Part shown: one piece after another, positions 48,052 through 57,801 of the stretch
How positions within the stretch are numbered: position 1 is the first letter of the stretch
Layout: every line of letters starts with the position of its first letter
Source of the DNA: Bacteroidota bacterium
GTDB taxonomy: Bacteria; Bacteroidota; Ignavibacteria; Kapaibacteriales; UBA961
DNA: 59,787 nucleotides
Assembly: GCA_020852855.1 (NCBI GenBank)
Contig: JADZAA010000024.1
Span: 1-59,787 of the forward strand
Reading direction: 5' to 3'
Program-made: the position numbers and the translations under genes
The notes under the pieces: model-generated
The model's input: only the letters and a program-made list of their open reading frames with translations
Database searches by the model: none
What the model was told of the DNA's origin: nothing

Positions 48052-50001
48052 TCAGTTGTTGGCAATAGACTCCAGCGATTCGTTTATTGCCGTCCATTCG
48101 TCTAAATCGGCATCTAATTTTCTTTTTTCTTTTTCGTATTCGAGTAATAAATCCGATGAATTTCCCGAAGAATAGAAATCGGGCTTCGACATTATGTTTT
48201 CAAGTTCGGCTACACGCTTTTCATATTCGGCAATTTCGTATTCGAGTTCCGTGCCCCGCCGCTCCAAACGCCTGCGCTCGCGTTCAATGCGCTTTCGCTC
48301 TTCACGGTCGGGCGGCACATTTGCTTTCCGATCACTTTCGGCGGCAGGTTTTGCTTGCAGGCTTTGCCTTGATTTTTCCAATTGTTGCAAATTTTCCAAT
48401 TGTCGCAAGCGGAGAAATTCATAGATATCGCCGGGCGTTTCTCGGATTTTTCCGCCGCGAAATTCATATACTTTACTCGTTAATCCCTGCAAAAACTCAC
48501 GGTCGTGCGACACCACCACAAGCGAGCCGTCGTAGTTCAGCAGAGCGCGTTTCAGCACGTCTTTTGCCCGCATATCCAAGTGATTTGTCGGCTCGTCCAA
48601 AATTAGAAGATTTGACGGTTGCAGAAGCAGCTTTGCCAATGCAAGGCGCGATTTTTCGCCGCCCGACAGAATTTTCACTTTTTTGTAAACGTCGTCGCCG
48701 CTGAACAAAAACGCACCCAAAAGCGAACGAATACGAGTGCGCATATCGCCGGTTGCGGCATTGTCTATTATCTCGAAAACGGTTGAGTTTCCGTCCAATG
48801 ATTCGGCCTGATGCTGCGCATAATAACCTATGACGACATTATGGCCTATCACAAGTTGTCCGTCGTAGATTTCGGTGCCGGCCAGTATTTTGGAGAACGT
48901 GGTTTTTCCTTCGCCGTTTTTGCCTACGAAGGCGGCACGGTCGCCGCGCCCCAGCTCAAAATCAATGCCGTGCAATACTGTTTTATCTCCGTATTTTTTG
49001 TACAGATTCTCGGCTTGGGCAACTATTAAGCCTGAGCGCGGTGCGGGCGGAAATGAAAATGCAATTGCCGCCAAGTCTTCTTCTTCCGGCTCGATTCTAT
49101 CAATTTTATCCAGCATCTTCACTCGCGACTGAACACGCGAGGCAAGCGAAGCCTTGTAGCGAAAACGCTCGATAAACTCTTCTGTTCTCTCTATTTCGCG
49201 TTGCTGATTTTTATAGGCCGCGAGATTCATGGCGCGTCGTTCGGCGCGCATTTCCACGTATCGCGAATATGAAGCCGAATAATCTTCTATCGTACCTCGT
49301 GTAATTTCAATGGTTCGATTGGTAACGGCATCAAGGAAAGCGCGGTCGTGCGATACCAATATCACGGCACCGTCGTAGTTTCTCAGAAATTGCTCCAACC
49401 ACTGAATCGAATCTATGTCGAGATGATTCGTAGGCTCGTCAAGCAGAACGCAGTCGGGCTTGGCAAGCAGAATTTTGGCTAATTCTATGCGCATTTGCCA
49501 GCCGCCGGAGAACTCGTCGGTCAGGCGCGAAAGGTCGTCGGACGCAAAGCCTAAACCTTGCAATATACGCTCTACGTCGGCATGAAGTGTCAAGCCGCCG
49601 CGCCGCGTAAACTCTTCGTTGAAATCGGAAATATCATGCACAATTCGCAGGTATTCCTCCGATTCGTAGTCGTCGCGCTGTCCGAGTTCGTCGGAAAGTT
49701 CGTGAATTGACTGCTCAAGCCGCAAAATATCTTCGAACACACTAAGAGTTTCGTCGTATACCGTTCTGCCCGAACCTGTTGCGCCGTCTTGCGGCAAATA
49801 GCCTATTCGATAAGAATTAGGCGTTATTATCGCACCGCTTTCGGGCTGTATCTCGCGGGCTATGATTTTCAGCAATGTGGATTTCCCCGCGCCGTTTTTT
49901 CCCACCAAGCCGATACGGTCGCGTATGCCCACTACGAACGAACATTCGTCGAAAAGATATTTGCCGCCGTAATGCAGCGAAAGTTGCGATACTGTTATCA
50001 T
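48052..50001 (-). CDS. ABC-F family ATP-binding protein
   Basis: Start refined to 50001 (MITVSQLSLHYGGKYLF); two Walker A (GLVGKNGAGKSTLL, AFVGKNGEGKTTFS), two LDEPTNHLD motifs. Confidence 0.95.
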   Translation of the reverse strand: MITVSQLSLHYGGKYLFDECSFVVGIRDRIGLVGKNGAGKSTLLKIIAREIQPESGAIITPNSYRIGYLPQDGATGSGRTVYDETLSVFEDILRLEQSIHELSDELGQRDDYESEEYLRIVHDISDFNEEFTRRGGLTLHADVERILQGLGFASDDLSRLTDEFSGGWQMRIELAKILLAKPDCVLLDEPTNHLDIDSIQWLEQFLRNYDGAVILVSHDRAFLDAVTNRTIEITRGTIEDYSASYSRYVEMRAERRAMNLAAYKNQQREIERTEEFIERFRYKASLASRVQSRVKMLDKIDRIEPEEEDLAAIAFSFPPAPRSGLIVAQAENLYKKYGDKTVLHGIDFELGRGDRAAFVGKNGEGKTTFSKILAGTEIYDGQLVIGHNVVIGYYAQHQAESLDGNSTVFEIIDNAATGDMRTRIRSLLGAFLFSGDDVYKKVKILSGGEKSRLALAKLLLQPSNLLILDEPTNHLDMRAKDVLKRALLNYDGSLVVVSHDREFLQGLTSKVYEFRGGKIRETPGDIYEFLRLRQLENLQQLEKSRQSLQAKPAAESDRKANVPPDREERKRIERERRRLERRGTELEYEIAEYEKRVAELENIMSKPDFYSSGNSSDLLLEYEKEKRKLDADLDEWTAINESLESIANN

Positions 50002-50012
50002 AGCGGCAAAAA

Positions 50013-50540
50013 TTAGTTGAAAATAGTCATCGAAGCGGCTTCGAACACTTGTACGCGGCGGTCGCCGCCGAAGTTTCCGCTTTTGTCGTTGCGCAAGCGT
50101 TTCTGTCCGCAATTATCCTCGCCGAGCAAACAAAAGTCGTGATTATCGCCGGCCTCCGTGTCAAATTTTTGTACGTCGGAGGCATTAAAAATTCTATCAA
50201 TCATACGTCCTTCGAGTACTACGGATTTTCCTGCGCAGTCGAGCGGTGCGGCAAAGGCCGAGCTGCGGAACATAACGCCTACGGTTTTTTTGCCGTCGGA
50301 CACAGCTATCCAGCAACCTTCGTTTTTGCATACGGCGCGTATAGTTCCCGCAAGTTGAATCGTTCTCTCGAAATACTGCGGCTGCAAAGCCTCGCTTGTA
50401 GAAACAGGCCGTTCGTAGACAGTAGGTTTTGCGCCGTAATGTGCGTTGCCTTTGCCGCAACCGTAAATTATGACGGCAACCAAAGCAGGCAATATGGCGG
50501 CAATTATGCGTAAATTGTTATTTCCGGCGTAGAAACTCAT
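50013..50540 (-). CDS. DUF4920-like protein
   Basis: FERTIQLAGTIRAVCKNEGCWIAVSDGKKTVGVMFRSSAF; start refined to 50540. Confidence 0.7.
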   Translation of the reverse strand: MSFYAGNNNLRIIAAILPALVAVIIYGCGKGNAHYGAKPTVYERPVSTSEALQPQYFERTIQLAGTIRAVCKNEGCWIAVSDGKKTVGVMFRSSAFAAPLDCAGKSVVLEGRMIDRIFNASDVQKFDTEAGDNHDFCLLGEDNCGQKRLRNDKSGNFGGDRRVQVFEAASMTIFN

Positions 50541-50737
50541 GTAAAACGAAGTAATTTTAATTACAAAAACCGTCAAAAATCCGATTTTTTGACGAGAAGG
50601 GCAAATTTTCGGACAAAAACGGATATATGTATCGGCAATATGAGGCAATATACACGGCTTGTTTCTGTTTCCGGAATAAAAAAATCGGTTTCCGTATCTT
50701 TGCGCGTATTTATCAACCGAACCGAGTAATTCTGCCG

Positions 50738-52045
50738 ATGAAAACCGTACTGGTTATAGCCTATTATTTTCCTCCTTCCGGCGGGCCTGGCGTTCAACGT
50801 GTGCTTAAACATACTCAGTATTTGTCGGAATTCGGCTGGCGGCCTGTGGTGCTGACGGTTGAAAACGGCGAATTTCCTGCTCGTGACGAATCGCTTCTGG
50901 CAAAAATTCCCGCAGATGTTCCCGTGTACCGTTCGCATATTTACGAGCCTTACGATATTTATCGCGCAATAACGGGTAAAAGTAAAGGAACGCCTATTGA
51001 CGTGAATAATTTGAAAAAAGACAATCAACGCCGCACGTTCAAAGAATCGCTGGCCGAATTTATTCGTGCCACCATATTTATTCCCGATGCGCGCATAGGC
51101 TGGTTGCCCGCCGCCGTTAAAGCCGGTAAGGAACTGATACGCAAATATAATGTGTCGGTAATTTATTCATCGTCTCCGCCTTACACTTGCTCGCTTATCG
51201 GCCGCGCTTTGCAGTGCCGTTCCGGTTTGCCTTGGGTTGCGGGCTTTCGCGATCCATGGACGGGTTTCCTGACAACGCCGAAACGCTGGTTTTTGCCGTC
51301 TGCCATAGACCGCAGACTTGAACGCTCGGTGTTTCGTCGTGCCGATGCCATTGAATGTGCTTGGCAGGGCATTGCGGCCGACGCTTTGCGCAAATATCCC
51401 GATTTGCCGCCGGAAAAATTTCATTATGTTCCGAACGGATTCGATTCCAACGATTTCCCTGCTATTCGCACCGAACGCAACGACGTTTTTACGCTGACTT
51501 ATGCCGGTTCGATGTATGGCAGGCGCAACCCGTCTTTATTGTTCGAGGCTATAGAGAAGTTGCTGGCCGCCGGAAAAATAACCGTTGCCGATTTTCGGCT
51601 TAGATTTGTAGGCCGTTTCGGCGACGAAGTTAAAGAAATGTTCGAAAAAGCATCGTTTCGCCGCAGTATAGAGATTATCCCGTATTTGCCGCACGAGGAA
51701 AGCGTAAAGGCACTTATGTCGTCCGATGCTTTGCTGTTGATTGTGGACGAAGCGAAAGAAAGCGCGGAAATAGTTCCGGGTAAAGTATTTGAATATATCG
51801 GCGTAAAAAAGCCTGTTCTGGCTGTTGCGCCGATTGACGGAGCCGTGGCCGGGATATTACGCGAAACGAAATGCGGAATTGCAGTAGAACAAGGCGACGC
51901 GGAGGGCTGCGCCCGTGCATTTCTCGGCTTTTTGCACGGCTCGTCGGATTTTGCACCGAATGTAGAGGCGGTTAAGCATTACGAACGCCGTGAGGCGGCC
52001 AAAAAATTAGCAGATATTCTAAATGCAATCGTAGCGGCGAAGTAG
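50738..52045 (+). CDS. Glycosyltransferase family 4-like
   Basis: Start refined to 50738; MKTVLVIAYYFPPSGGPGVQRVLKHTQYLSEFGWRPVVLTV; TYAGSMYGRRNPSLLFEAI. Confidence 0.9.
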   Translation: MKTVLVIAYYFPPSGGPGVQRVLKHTQYLSEFGWRPVVLTVENGEFPARDESLLAKIPADVPVYRSHIYEPYDIYRAITGKSKGTPIDVNNLKKDNQRRTFKESLAEFIRATIFIPDARIGWLPAAVKAGKELIRKYNVSVIYSSSPPYTCSLIGRALQCRSGLPWVAGFRDPWTGFLTTPKRWFLPSAIDRRLERSVFRRADAIECAWQGIAADALRKYPDLPPEKFHYVPNGFDSNDFPAIRTERNDVFTLTYAGSMYGRRNPSLLFEAIEKLLAAGKITVADFRLRFVGRFGDEVKEMFEKASFRRSIEIIPYLPHEESVKALMSSDALLLIVDEAKESAEIVPGKVFEYIGVKKPVLAVAPIDGAVAGILRETKCGIAVEQGDAEGCARAFLGFLHGSSDFAPNVEAVKHYERREAAKKLADILNAIVAAK

Positions 52046-52078
52046 AAAGTTTCAAATTGCCAAGTTGATAGAGTTGTT

Positions 52079-52810
52079 ATGTCGTTATTTGCTTCGGCAC
52101 TTTCATTCATGCGCGGGTCGGCGGCAACAATAGCCGAACTTGCCGCTCCCAAGCAATGCCTGATGTGCGGCACGTCTTTGGCCGAGCGAACCCATCGTAT
52201 CTCTACGGCCTGCAACGCATGTATGGCAGCTTTGCCGCCGCCGCCTTCGCCCGACGAGATATTTGTACGTTTGGCAAAGAATTTCGCACGTGACGAATTG
52301 GCCGTAAGTCGCTGTTTCAGTTTGACGGTTTACGACGAAACCTTGCCTTTTTCGCGTATGATTCGCTCGTTAAAATACGAGCAAATTGCGTCAATAGGCT
52401 TAGAATTCGGGCGTGAAACAGGCGAAACTATGCGCCATCTCGGAATAATGGAGGCCGAAGCTATTGTTCCCGTGCCTATACACCACGCACGGCGGCGCGA
52501 GCGGACTTACAATCAATCCGAATTGATAGGGCGCGGAATTGCGGAGAAAACCGGAGTTCCTTTTTTAATGCATGCCTTAATGCGCCGGCGCTATACTACT
52601 ACGCAAACGCGCTTGAACGCCGAGCAGCGTCATTCTAATCTTTCGGGAGCATTTACCGCCGGCCGCGACAGCAATCTCGTTCACGATAAAGTTGTGCTTT
52701 TAACCGATGATGTGCTTACAACCGGATCCACGATAAATGCTTGCGCTACGGCTTTGCTGAGTGCAGGGGCGCGGCGCGTAGATGTGGCGGTAATAGCCGC
52801 AGCAAATTGA
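52079..52810 (+). CDS. ComF family phosphoribosyltransferase
   Basis: CLMCGTSL...CNACM zinc-finger-like; PVPIHHARRRERTYNQSELIGRGIAEKTG; VVLLTDDVLTTGSTINACATALLSAGA. Confidence 0.94.
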   Translation: MSLFASALSFMRGSAATIAELAAPKQCLMCGTSLAERTHRISTACNACMAALPPPPSPDEIFVRLAKNFARDELAVSRCFSLTVYDETLPFSRMIRSLKYEQIASIGLEFGRETGETMRHLGIMEAEAIVPVPIHHARRRERTYNQSELIGRGIAEKTGVPFLMHALMRRRYTTTQTRLNAEQRHSNLSGAFTAGRDSNLVHDKVVLLTDDVLTTGSTINACATALLSAGARRVDVAVIAAAN

Positions 52811-52849
52811 ATAAACACTTTTATTTTCCGGATAATTTTTGCAGATTTT

Positions 52850-54721
52850 ATGCGATTATTAATTCTTTCTCTAAGCATGATAGGCGTATTGGCAGTAGTG
52901 CAACCTCTGGCGGCACAAAAATCACCCGATTTTGCTAAATCGCCGTCTATATTCTCGATAGATTTGCGCAATACTGAAAACGACCGCATAGCCGTTTCCG
53001 TCGTGCCGCCCGCTTCTCTCCCGCAGAAAGACACCGTAATCTACGTTATGCCGGCAATCGTGCCCGGCACATATTCGCGTTATGATTTCGGACGTTTTAT
53101 AACGGACATTCGCGCTGTTGCCGACGACGGAAGCGAGCTGCCCGTGAAACATCGCTCCGTAAATGAGATAGCCGTGGCGCAAACCGCCGGCCGCCGTCTG
53201 AAAAAATTGGAGTATAAAGTAAACGACTCGTTCGACGACGACGGTAAGCCGGTGATTTTTCAGCCATGCGGTACAAATTTTCAGAAAGACACGAATTATT
53301 TGTTGAATTTTCCGGGCGTGTGCGGATATTTCGACGGATTAAAACTTATGCCTATTATTCTTGAAATTGATAAGCCAGAATATTTGTTTGCCGCCACATC
53401 GCTTCAAGTCCGTAGCCGTACAGCCGAGCGCGACGTGTTCGGAACCGCCTCATACGACGAACTCGCGGATAATCCCGTAATGTATTCGCGCCCCGATACC
53501 GTAGTTTATCGTGAAGGAAATGCAGTTATTACCGTGGCCGTATATTCGGCAAACGGAAAAGTCAATGCGGCGCAAGTTGCCGAATATTTACGCCCGCTGA
53601 CCGGTGCAACGCATCGCTTTTTAGGTAAAATGCCGGTTGACCGCTACTCTTTTATTATGTATTTCGCCGACCCGAGCCGCAGCGACATTGTGCGCAATAT
53701 AACGGGAACGGGCGCGCTTGAACATTCCTATTGTTCGGTATATTTCTTTACTGAGCCGCGCAACGTCGAGGCATTGGAAAACACGATTCAGCATGTTGCG
53801 GCGCATGAATTTTTGCATATTCTTGTGCCGTTGCATCTGCATAGCCGCGAAATAGATGATTTTGATTTTCTCAATCCAAAAATGTCGGCACATCTATGGC
53901 TATACGAAGGCGTAACCGAGTATTTCGCCAATTTATCGTTGTTGAAAGGCGGACTTATTACGCCTGATGACTTCCGAACAATTATACGGCAGAAATTGTC
54001 CATGTCGGCCATGATGTCGCCTAAGCCGTTTTCTATGACCGAGTTCAGCCGTAATGTGCTGACCGAAGAAAATCAGAGATTGTATCCGATAATCTATGCC
54101 AAAGGTGCCGTTTCCGGATTTTTGCTTGATATTCTGCTGAACGAATCCACGCAAGGAAAGCTTTCACTATTGGGGCTAACGCAACGACTTGCTACCGAAT
54201 ACGGACCGAGCAAGCCTTTTGAGGACAAAGAATTATTTGAAATTATCGGAAAAATATCGCCCTCGGCCGAGCAGTATTTGAGGCGTTATGCCGATAGTGC
54301 GAACGCATTGCCGTTAGGGGAAGTATTCGATAAAATAGGCTGGGAATATTCGGAATCGCAAAACATTACCACTTATTCGTTCGGAACGCTGAAATTTAAA
54401 CCTAATCCGGACACGACGGCTCTCGACGTTACGTTCAGTTTTTCCGATAATAAACTGAAACTCGAAGACGGCGATGAAATCATCTCGGTGAACGGACAAA
54501 AAATAAAGCCGGAATCTTACAAGAATTTAATGGATTTGCTGACAAACCCGGCGACGGGAAATACAATAACTACGGAGGTTGAACGCGGTGGGCATAAACT
54601 GGCGTTAGACGGTACACCCACGGCTAAAGAGCAAAAAAAATATCATGTTTTAACAGCAAAGCAGGACGTAACCGAAAAACAGGCAAATTTGTTGCGATGG
54701 GTACTGGAAGAAACCCGATAG
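52850..54721 (+). CDS. M61-family peptidase with C-terminal PDZ-like domain
   Basis: HVAAHEFLHILVPLHLHSREI...LWLYEGVTEYFANL; C-term LEDGDEIISVNGQKI. Confidence 0.88.
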   Translation: MRLLILSLSMIGVLAVVQPLAAQKSPDFAKSPSIFSIDLRNTENDRIAVSVVPPASLPQKDTVIYVMPAIVPGTYSRYDFGRFITDIRAVADDGSELPVKHRSVNEIAVAQTAGRRLKKLEYKVNDSFDDDGKPVIFQPCGTNFQKDTNYLLNFPGVCGYFDGLKLMPIILEIDKPEYLFAATSLQVRSRTAERDVFGTASYDELADNPVMYSRPDTVVYREGNAVITVAVYSANGKVNAAQVAEYLRPLTGATHRFLGKMPVDRYSFIMYFADPSRSDIVRNITGTGALEHSYCSVYFFTEPRNVEALENTIQHVAAHEFLHILVPLHLHSREIDDFDFLNPKMSAHLWLYEGVTEYFANLSLLKGGLITPDDFRTIIRQKLSMSAMMSPKPFSMTEFSRNVLTEENQRLYPIIYAKGAVSGFLLDILLNESTQGKLSLLGLTQRLATEYGPSKPFEDKELFEIIGKISPSAEQYLRRYADSANALPLGEVFDKIGWEYSESQNITTYSFGTLKFKPNPDTTALDVTFSFSDNKLKLEDGDEIISVNGQKIKPESYKNLMDLLTNPATGNTITTEVERGGHKLALDGTPTAKEQKKYHVLTAKQDVTEKQANLLRWVLEETR

Positions 54722-54812
54722 CCGATACAGGGGCGGCGGTCGTCGTTATTCGTTTAGCGTTGCCGAGCGAGTTGTGATGCTGTTGATGTATCATCGCTCT
54801 TATTTATACCGG

Positions 54813-55306
54813 TTACGAATTGTTTTGCAATTTTCGAATATGGAAGTTCAGAGTCGGCAGGGCGGCTGACTCGTCTTTACAGCGCGATATGTTCTCGAAA
54901 AAGGAGAGTACCGCTTTGCGAAGCCCCTCCTTTTTGCGATAAAACACAGTGTTTATTGTTTTCTTGCGCATAAATTTCCATAAACGCTCGATTATATTTA
55001 AGTTCGGAGAATAAGCAGGCAAATATATCGGCTCTGTTTTTATGCCGCTTATCCAATCGGTAAGTGCTATGTTACGATAATATCGGGCATTATCCGATAT
55101 TTTTCCAAACCCAAAAAACGATAACGCTCGACATAACGATATACCTTGCCGGAATCTACGCCTAAATAATCCGCTATTTTATCTGTCGGCACAGATTTAT
55201 CCAATATCAGTAAAATTGTTGTCTTCACATATTCCGTCCGGCTTCCAGCATTACGTCGGAAGATTTCTAATTACCGCCGTTCGCTATCTGAAAGCGTAAA
55301 ATTCAT
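54813..55306 (-). pseudogene. Degenerate IS630-family transposase (premature stop plus internal deletion)
   Basis: Minus strand from 55306: MNFTLSDSERR*LEIFRRNAGSRTEYVKTTILLILDKSVPTDKIADYLGVDSGKVYRYVERYRFLG..., then a frame change into PAYSPNLNIIERLWKFMRKKTINTVFYRKKEGLRKAVLSFFENI (DDE C-term); central DDE core absent. Confidence 0.8.
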
Positions 55307-55379
55307 AAAACAGATCCACGCATTTCAGTCGAAATCATTGCAATCTTTTTCGGTTTGAATATAAATACACACTTACCGC

Positions 55380-56058
55380 CTAAGTTTTGCATTGCAAGTC
55401 TGAAACCGCCTTTTCAATTTGTGTGAAAAAATTGTCCGCCGAAAGTTTATCGTTCATTAGTTTTGCAAAGTCTTTTCCAAATGTTTTTGTCAAATTTATT
55501 GGTGTAACTGAATACGTTTTTTCGTCTATGTTTACCAAAAAAAATACACAATTCGTTTGGTCTGTGTGCCTATGGCGTGTCATAAATGAGTTTCAAATAT
55601 TTTGTAATGTCTTTTTCGCCGATAATTTCAATTTTGTCAGGAATATTTGAGTTGTTTTTCTTGTAATATGGCGTTTCGTAACGCATTATGATAATGTGAG
55701 CATACGGAATTTGATTTGCCTGAATATTAGCCGTTTCACCCATCATATTTTCAAAACAGTTGTTAGCATTTTGTTTGTAGTTACTTGTGATAAACTTAAT
55801 TCCCAAGCAAAAAACCGGCTTTTTACCTTTGAAAACTGCTATATCGATGTCTTTCGGGTAGTATTTTCCTTTAACGGTTGCTTCTTTTGAGTTTTTACCC
55901 ATAAAGTAAATTTCATATTTACTTCCCCAAATTTTCTGCAAAGTTGTAGAAATATAGTTATGAAGCGGAATGAGTTTTTGTGTGCTTATTGCTCCAAATT
56001 CCTTGTATTTTTGGAAAGAACTTTTTACTGCTTTCAGCAAATCTTTTTCGTTGTACAT
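55380..56058 (-). pseudogene. Probable type II restriction endonuclease, apparently frameshifted near 55573
   Basis: Two abutting frames: MYNEKDLLKAVKSSFQKYKEFG...KDIDIAVFKGKKPVFCLGIKFITSNYKQNANNCFENMMGETANIQ...YLKLIYDTP* and HRHTDQTNCVFFLVNIDEKTYSVTPINLTKTFGKDFAKLM; directly downstream of an N6-adenine MTase. Confidence 0.6.
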
Positions 56059-56060
56059 TG

Positions 56061-57557
56061 TCAAAATAGCGTTAATGGATTTTTCGCTTTAATTTTGTAT
56101 TCCTTTATTTGCTTGGAAGTAATTGATTTGTAGTCCCCTGAAAAATCTTTTCCCGTCAGGCGAATATATTTGTAGAATTCTTCGGATTTCAGTGTTTCCT
56201 CAATGATTTTCCATTCTGAAAACGGATTATTTTTGATAATGAACAGTCCCGAATACATTAAAACGTCTTTTGGAACTTTGTAAAATTCAACAGAATCGTT
56301 TATAAGAGTGCTCAGCACAATCTTTTCATTGTGAATAGTTTGTACACCTTGGCTTCTGCCGTATTCGTACCACAAAGCACCTTTGTCCAAATCTCGGCTT
56401 TCTAATTCGGCTCTGTTGCTCAAAAAATAAGCGTAACAATTAGGGTAATTTTCTTTCAACTTTTCCTCTGAAATAACCGTGTAACGGTTATTTACTTGCT
56501 CATAAGGAAAAATTATTTTTTCAGCTTCGTTGATAATTCCTTTGAAACGTGAGCCTTTTATGACTTGTTTCAGTATGTTTTTTTCAATTAAAACGCCATT
56601 AAACAAAGTTAGATTTTCGTCAAATTCTTCGGTTGCACCAATGAAAATTTTGTCTCGCAATGTGGCAAAACCATACTGAACGTCAAAAAAATCTTTTACA
56701 ATAGCGTTTTTGCCCGTTTCCAATTTTTTTAAAAATTCTTCATTCTCGGAATTTGAGAAAGACCAATCTTTGTCGCTCAAATCGTCAAAATTTATGTTGT
56801 TTACGAATGCAATTTTCTCATTGTCAAGTTCGTAATACTGAAATTGTTTTTTGCTGTAATTTTTCTGAAAAACGGAAATTGCCATGTAAGTCGAAAAGCC
56901 GTTAAAAACTTTATTGGCTTTAAAATCAACTAGATTTTTTACGATTTTTTCCTGTTTTAAATGTTGTCTGAATTTTTTGTAAGACGAATTGTGCAAATAA
57001 CTGTTTGGTGTAATAAAACCTGAAATTCCGTTGTTTTTCAACGTGACAAGTCCCAATTCAAAGAACGATAAATAAATATCAATCGTTCCTTCCGAAAACT
57101 GAAATTCATTTTTTAGTAAGTTCCGAGTTCCAACGTCAAGGTTGTGTATGCGTATGTAGGGCGGATTTCCGACAACAAAGTCAAAAAATGAATTGTAATT
57201 TTTATAAAAATAAAGCGTGTTTTCATTGAAAATTTTCCACTCAATTTTTATATCTAACTTATTCTCCGTGATTTTATTTAGATTTTGAATACATTTTTGA
57301 TATTCGGTTGGGTCGAGTTCAACACCATAAATGTAAGTTTCTAAACCTTGTTTTATTTGTTTAGTTGTCTGTTTCTGTTCTCGTGCAAAAGCAATGTAGC
57401 GATTTGCAATTTCTTTCAAGAATGCACCGTCTCCACACGCAGGTTCAAAGATGAATTTGTCCAAAATATCGGCGGAATTGTAGCCAACGAAATTTAAAAT
57501 TTCGCTTACAATCCAATCAGGCGTAAAAACCTGTCCCAATGTTTTGTGTTTTGACAT
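56061..57557 (-). CDS. N6-adenine DNA methyltransferase, Eco57I/TaqI-like
   Basis: LGQVFTPDWIVSEIL; motif I FEPACGDGAFLKEI; motif IV VGNPPYIRIHNLD; C-terminal target-recognition-like region. Confidence 0.92.
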   Translation of the reverse strand: MSKHKTLGQVFTPDWIVSEILNFVGYNSADILDKFIFEPACGDGAFLKEIANRYIAFAREQKQTTKQIKQGLETYIYGVELDPTEYQKCIQNLNKITENKLDIKIEWKIFNENTLYFYKNYNSFFDFVVGNPPYIRIHNLDVGTRNLLKNEFQFSEGTIDIYLSFFELGLVTLKNNGISGFITPNSYLHNSSYKKFRQHLKQEKIVKNLVDFKANKVFNGFSTYMAISVFQKNYSKKQFQYYELDNEKIAFVNNINFDDLSDKDWSFSNSENEEFLKKLETGKNAIVKDFFDVQYGFATLRDKIFIGATEEFDENLTLFNGVLIEKNILKQVIKGSRFKGIINEAEKIIFPYEQVNNRYTVISEEKLKENYPNCYAYFLSNRAELESRDLDKGALWYEYGRSQGVQTIHNEKIVLSTLINDSVEFYKVPKDVLMYSGLFIIKNNPFSEWKIIEETLKSEEFYKYIRLTGKDFSGDYKSITSKQIKEYKIKAKNPLTLF

Positions 57558-57801
57558 TTTTCTGTTTCTCTATTTTCGCAAAGATAAAGATATTTTGTCT
57601 GCACTTTCAAAAGTGGTTGTCAATGCTATTAATTTTTTTCAGTTGAGTTCGTGCGGTCAAACAGCATTGCTCGTAACGGTTTCGGGCTTTGCGTTCGGGC
57701 GGGATTCGGAACTCAATACTGTAACCAGCACTGAACTTAAATAGAAGCACAAATATCCAAGTTTGCACGTCAGCCTGCCTGATGCAAAACATTACCGTAT
57801 T

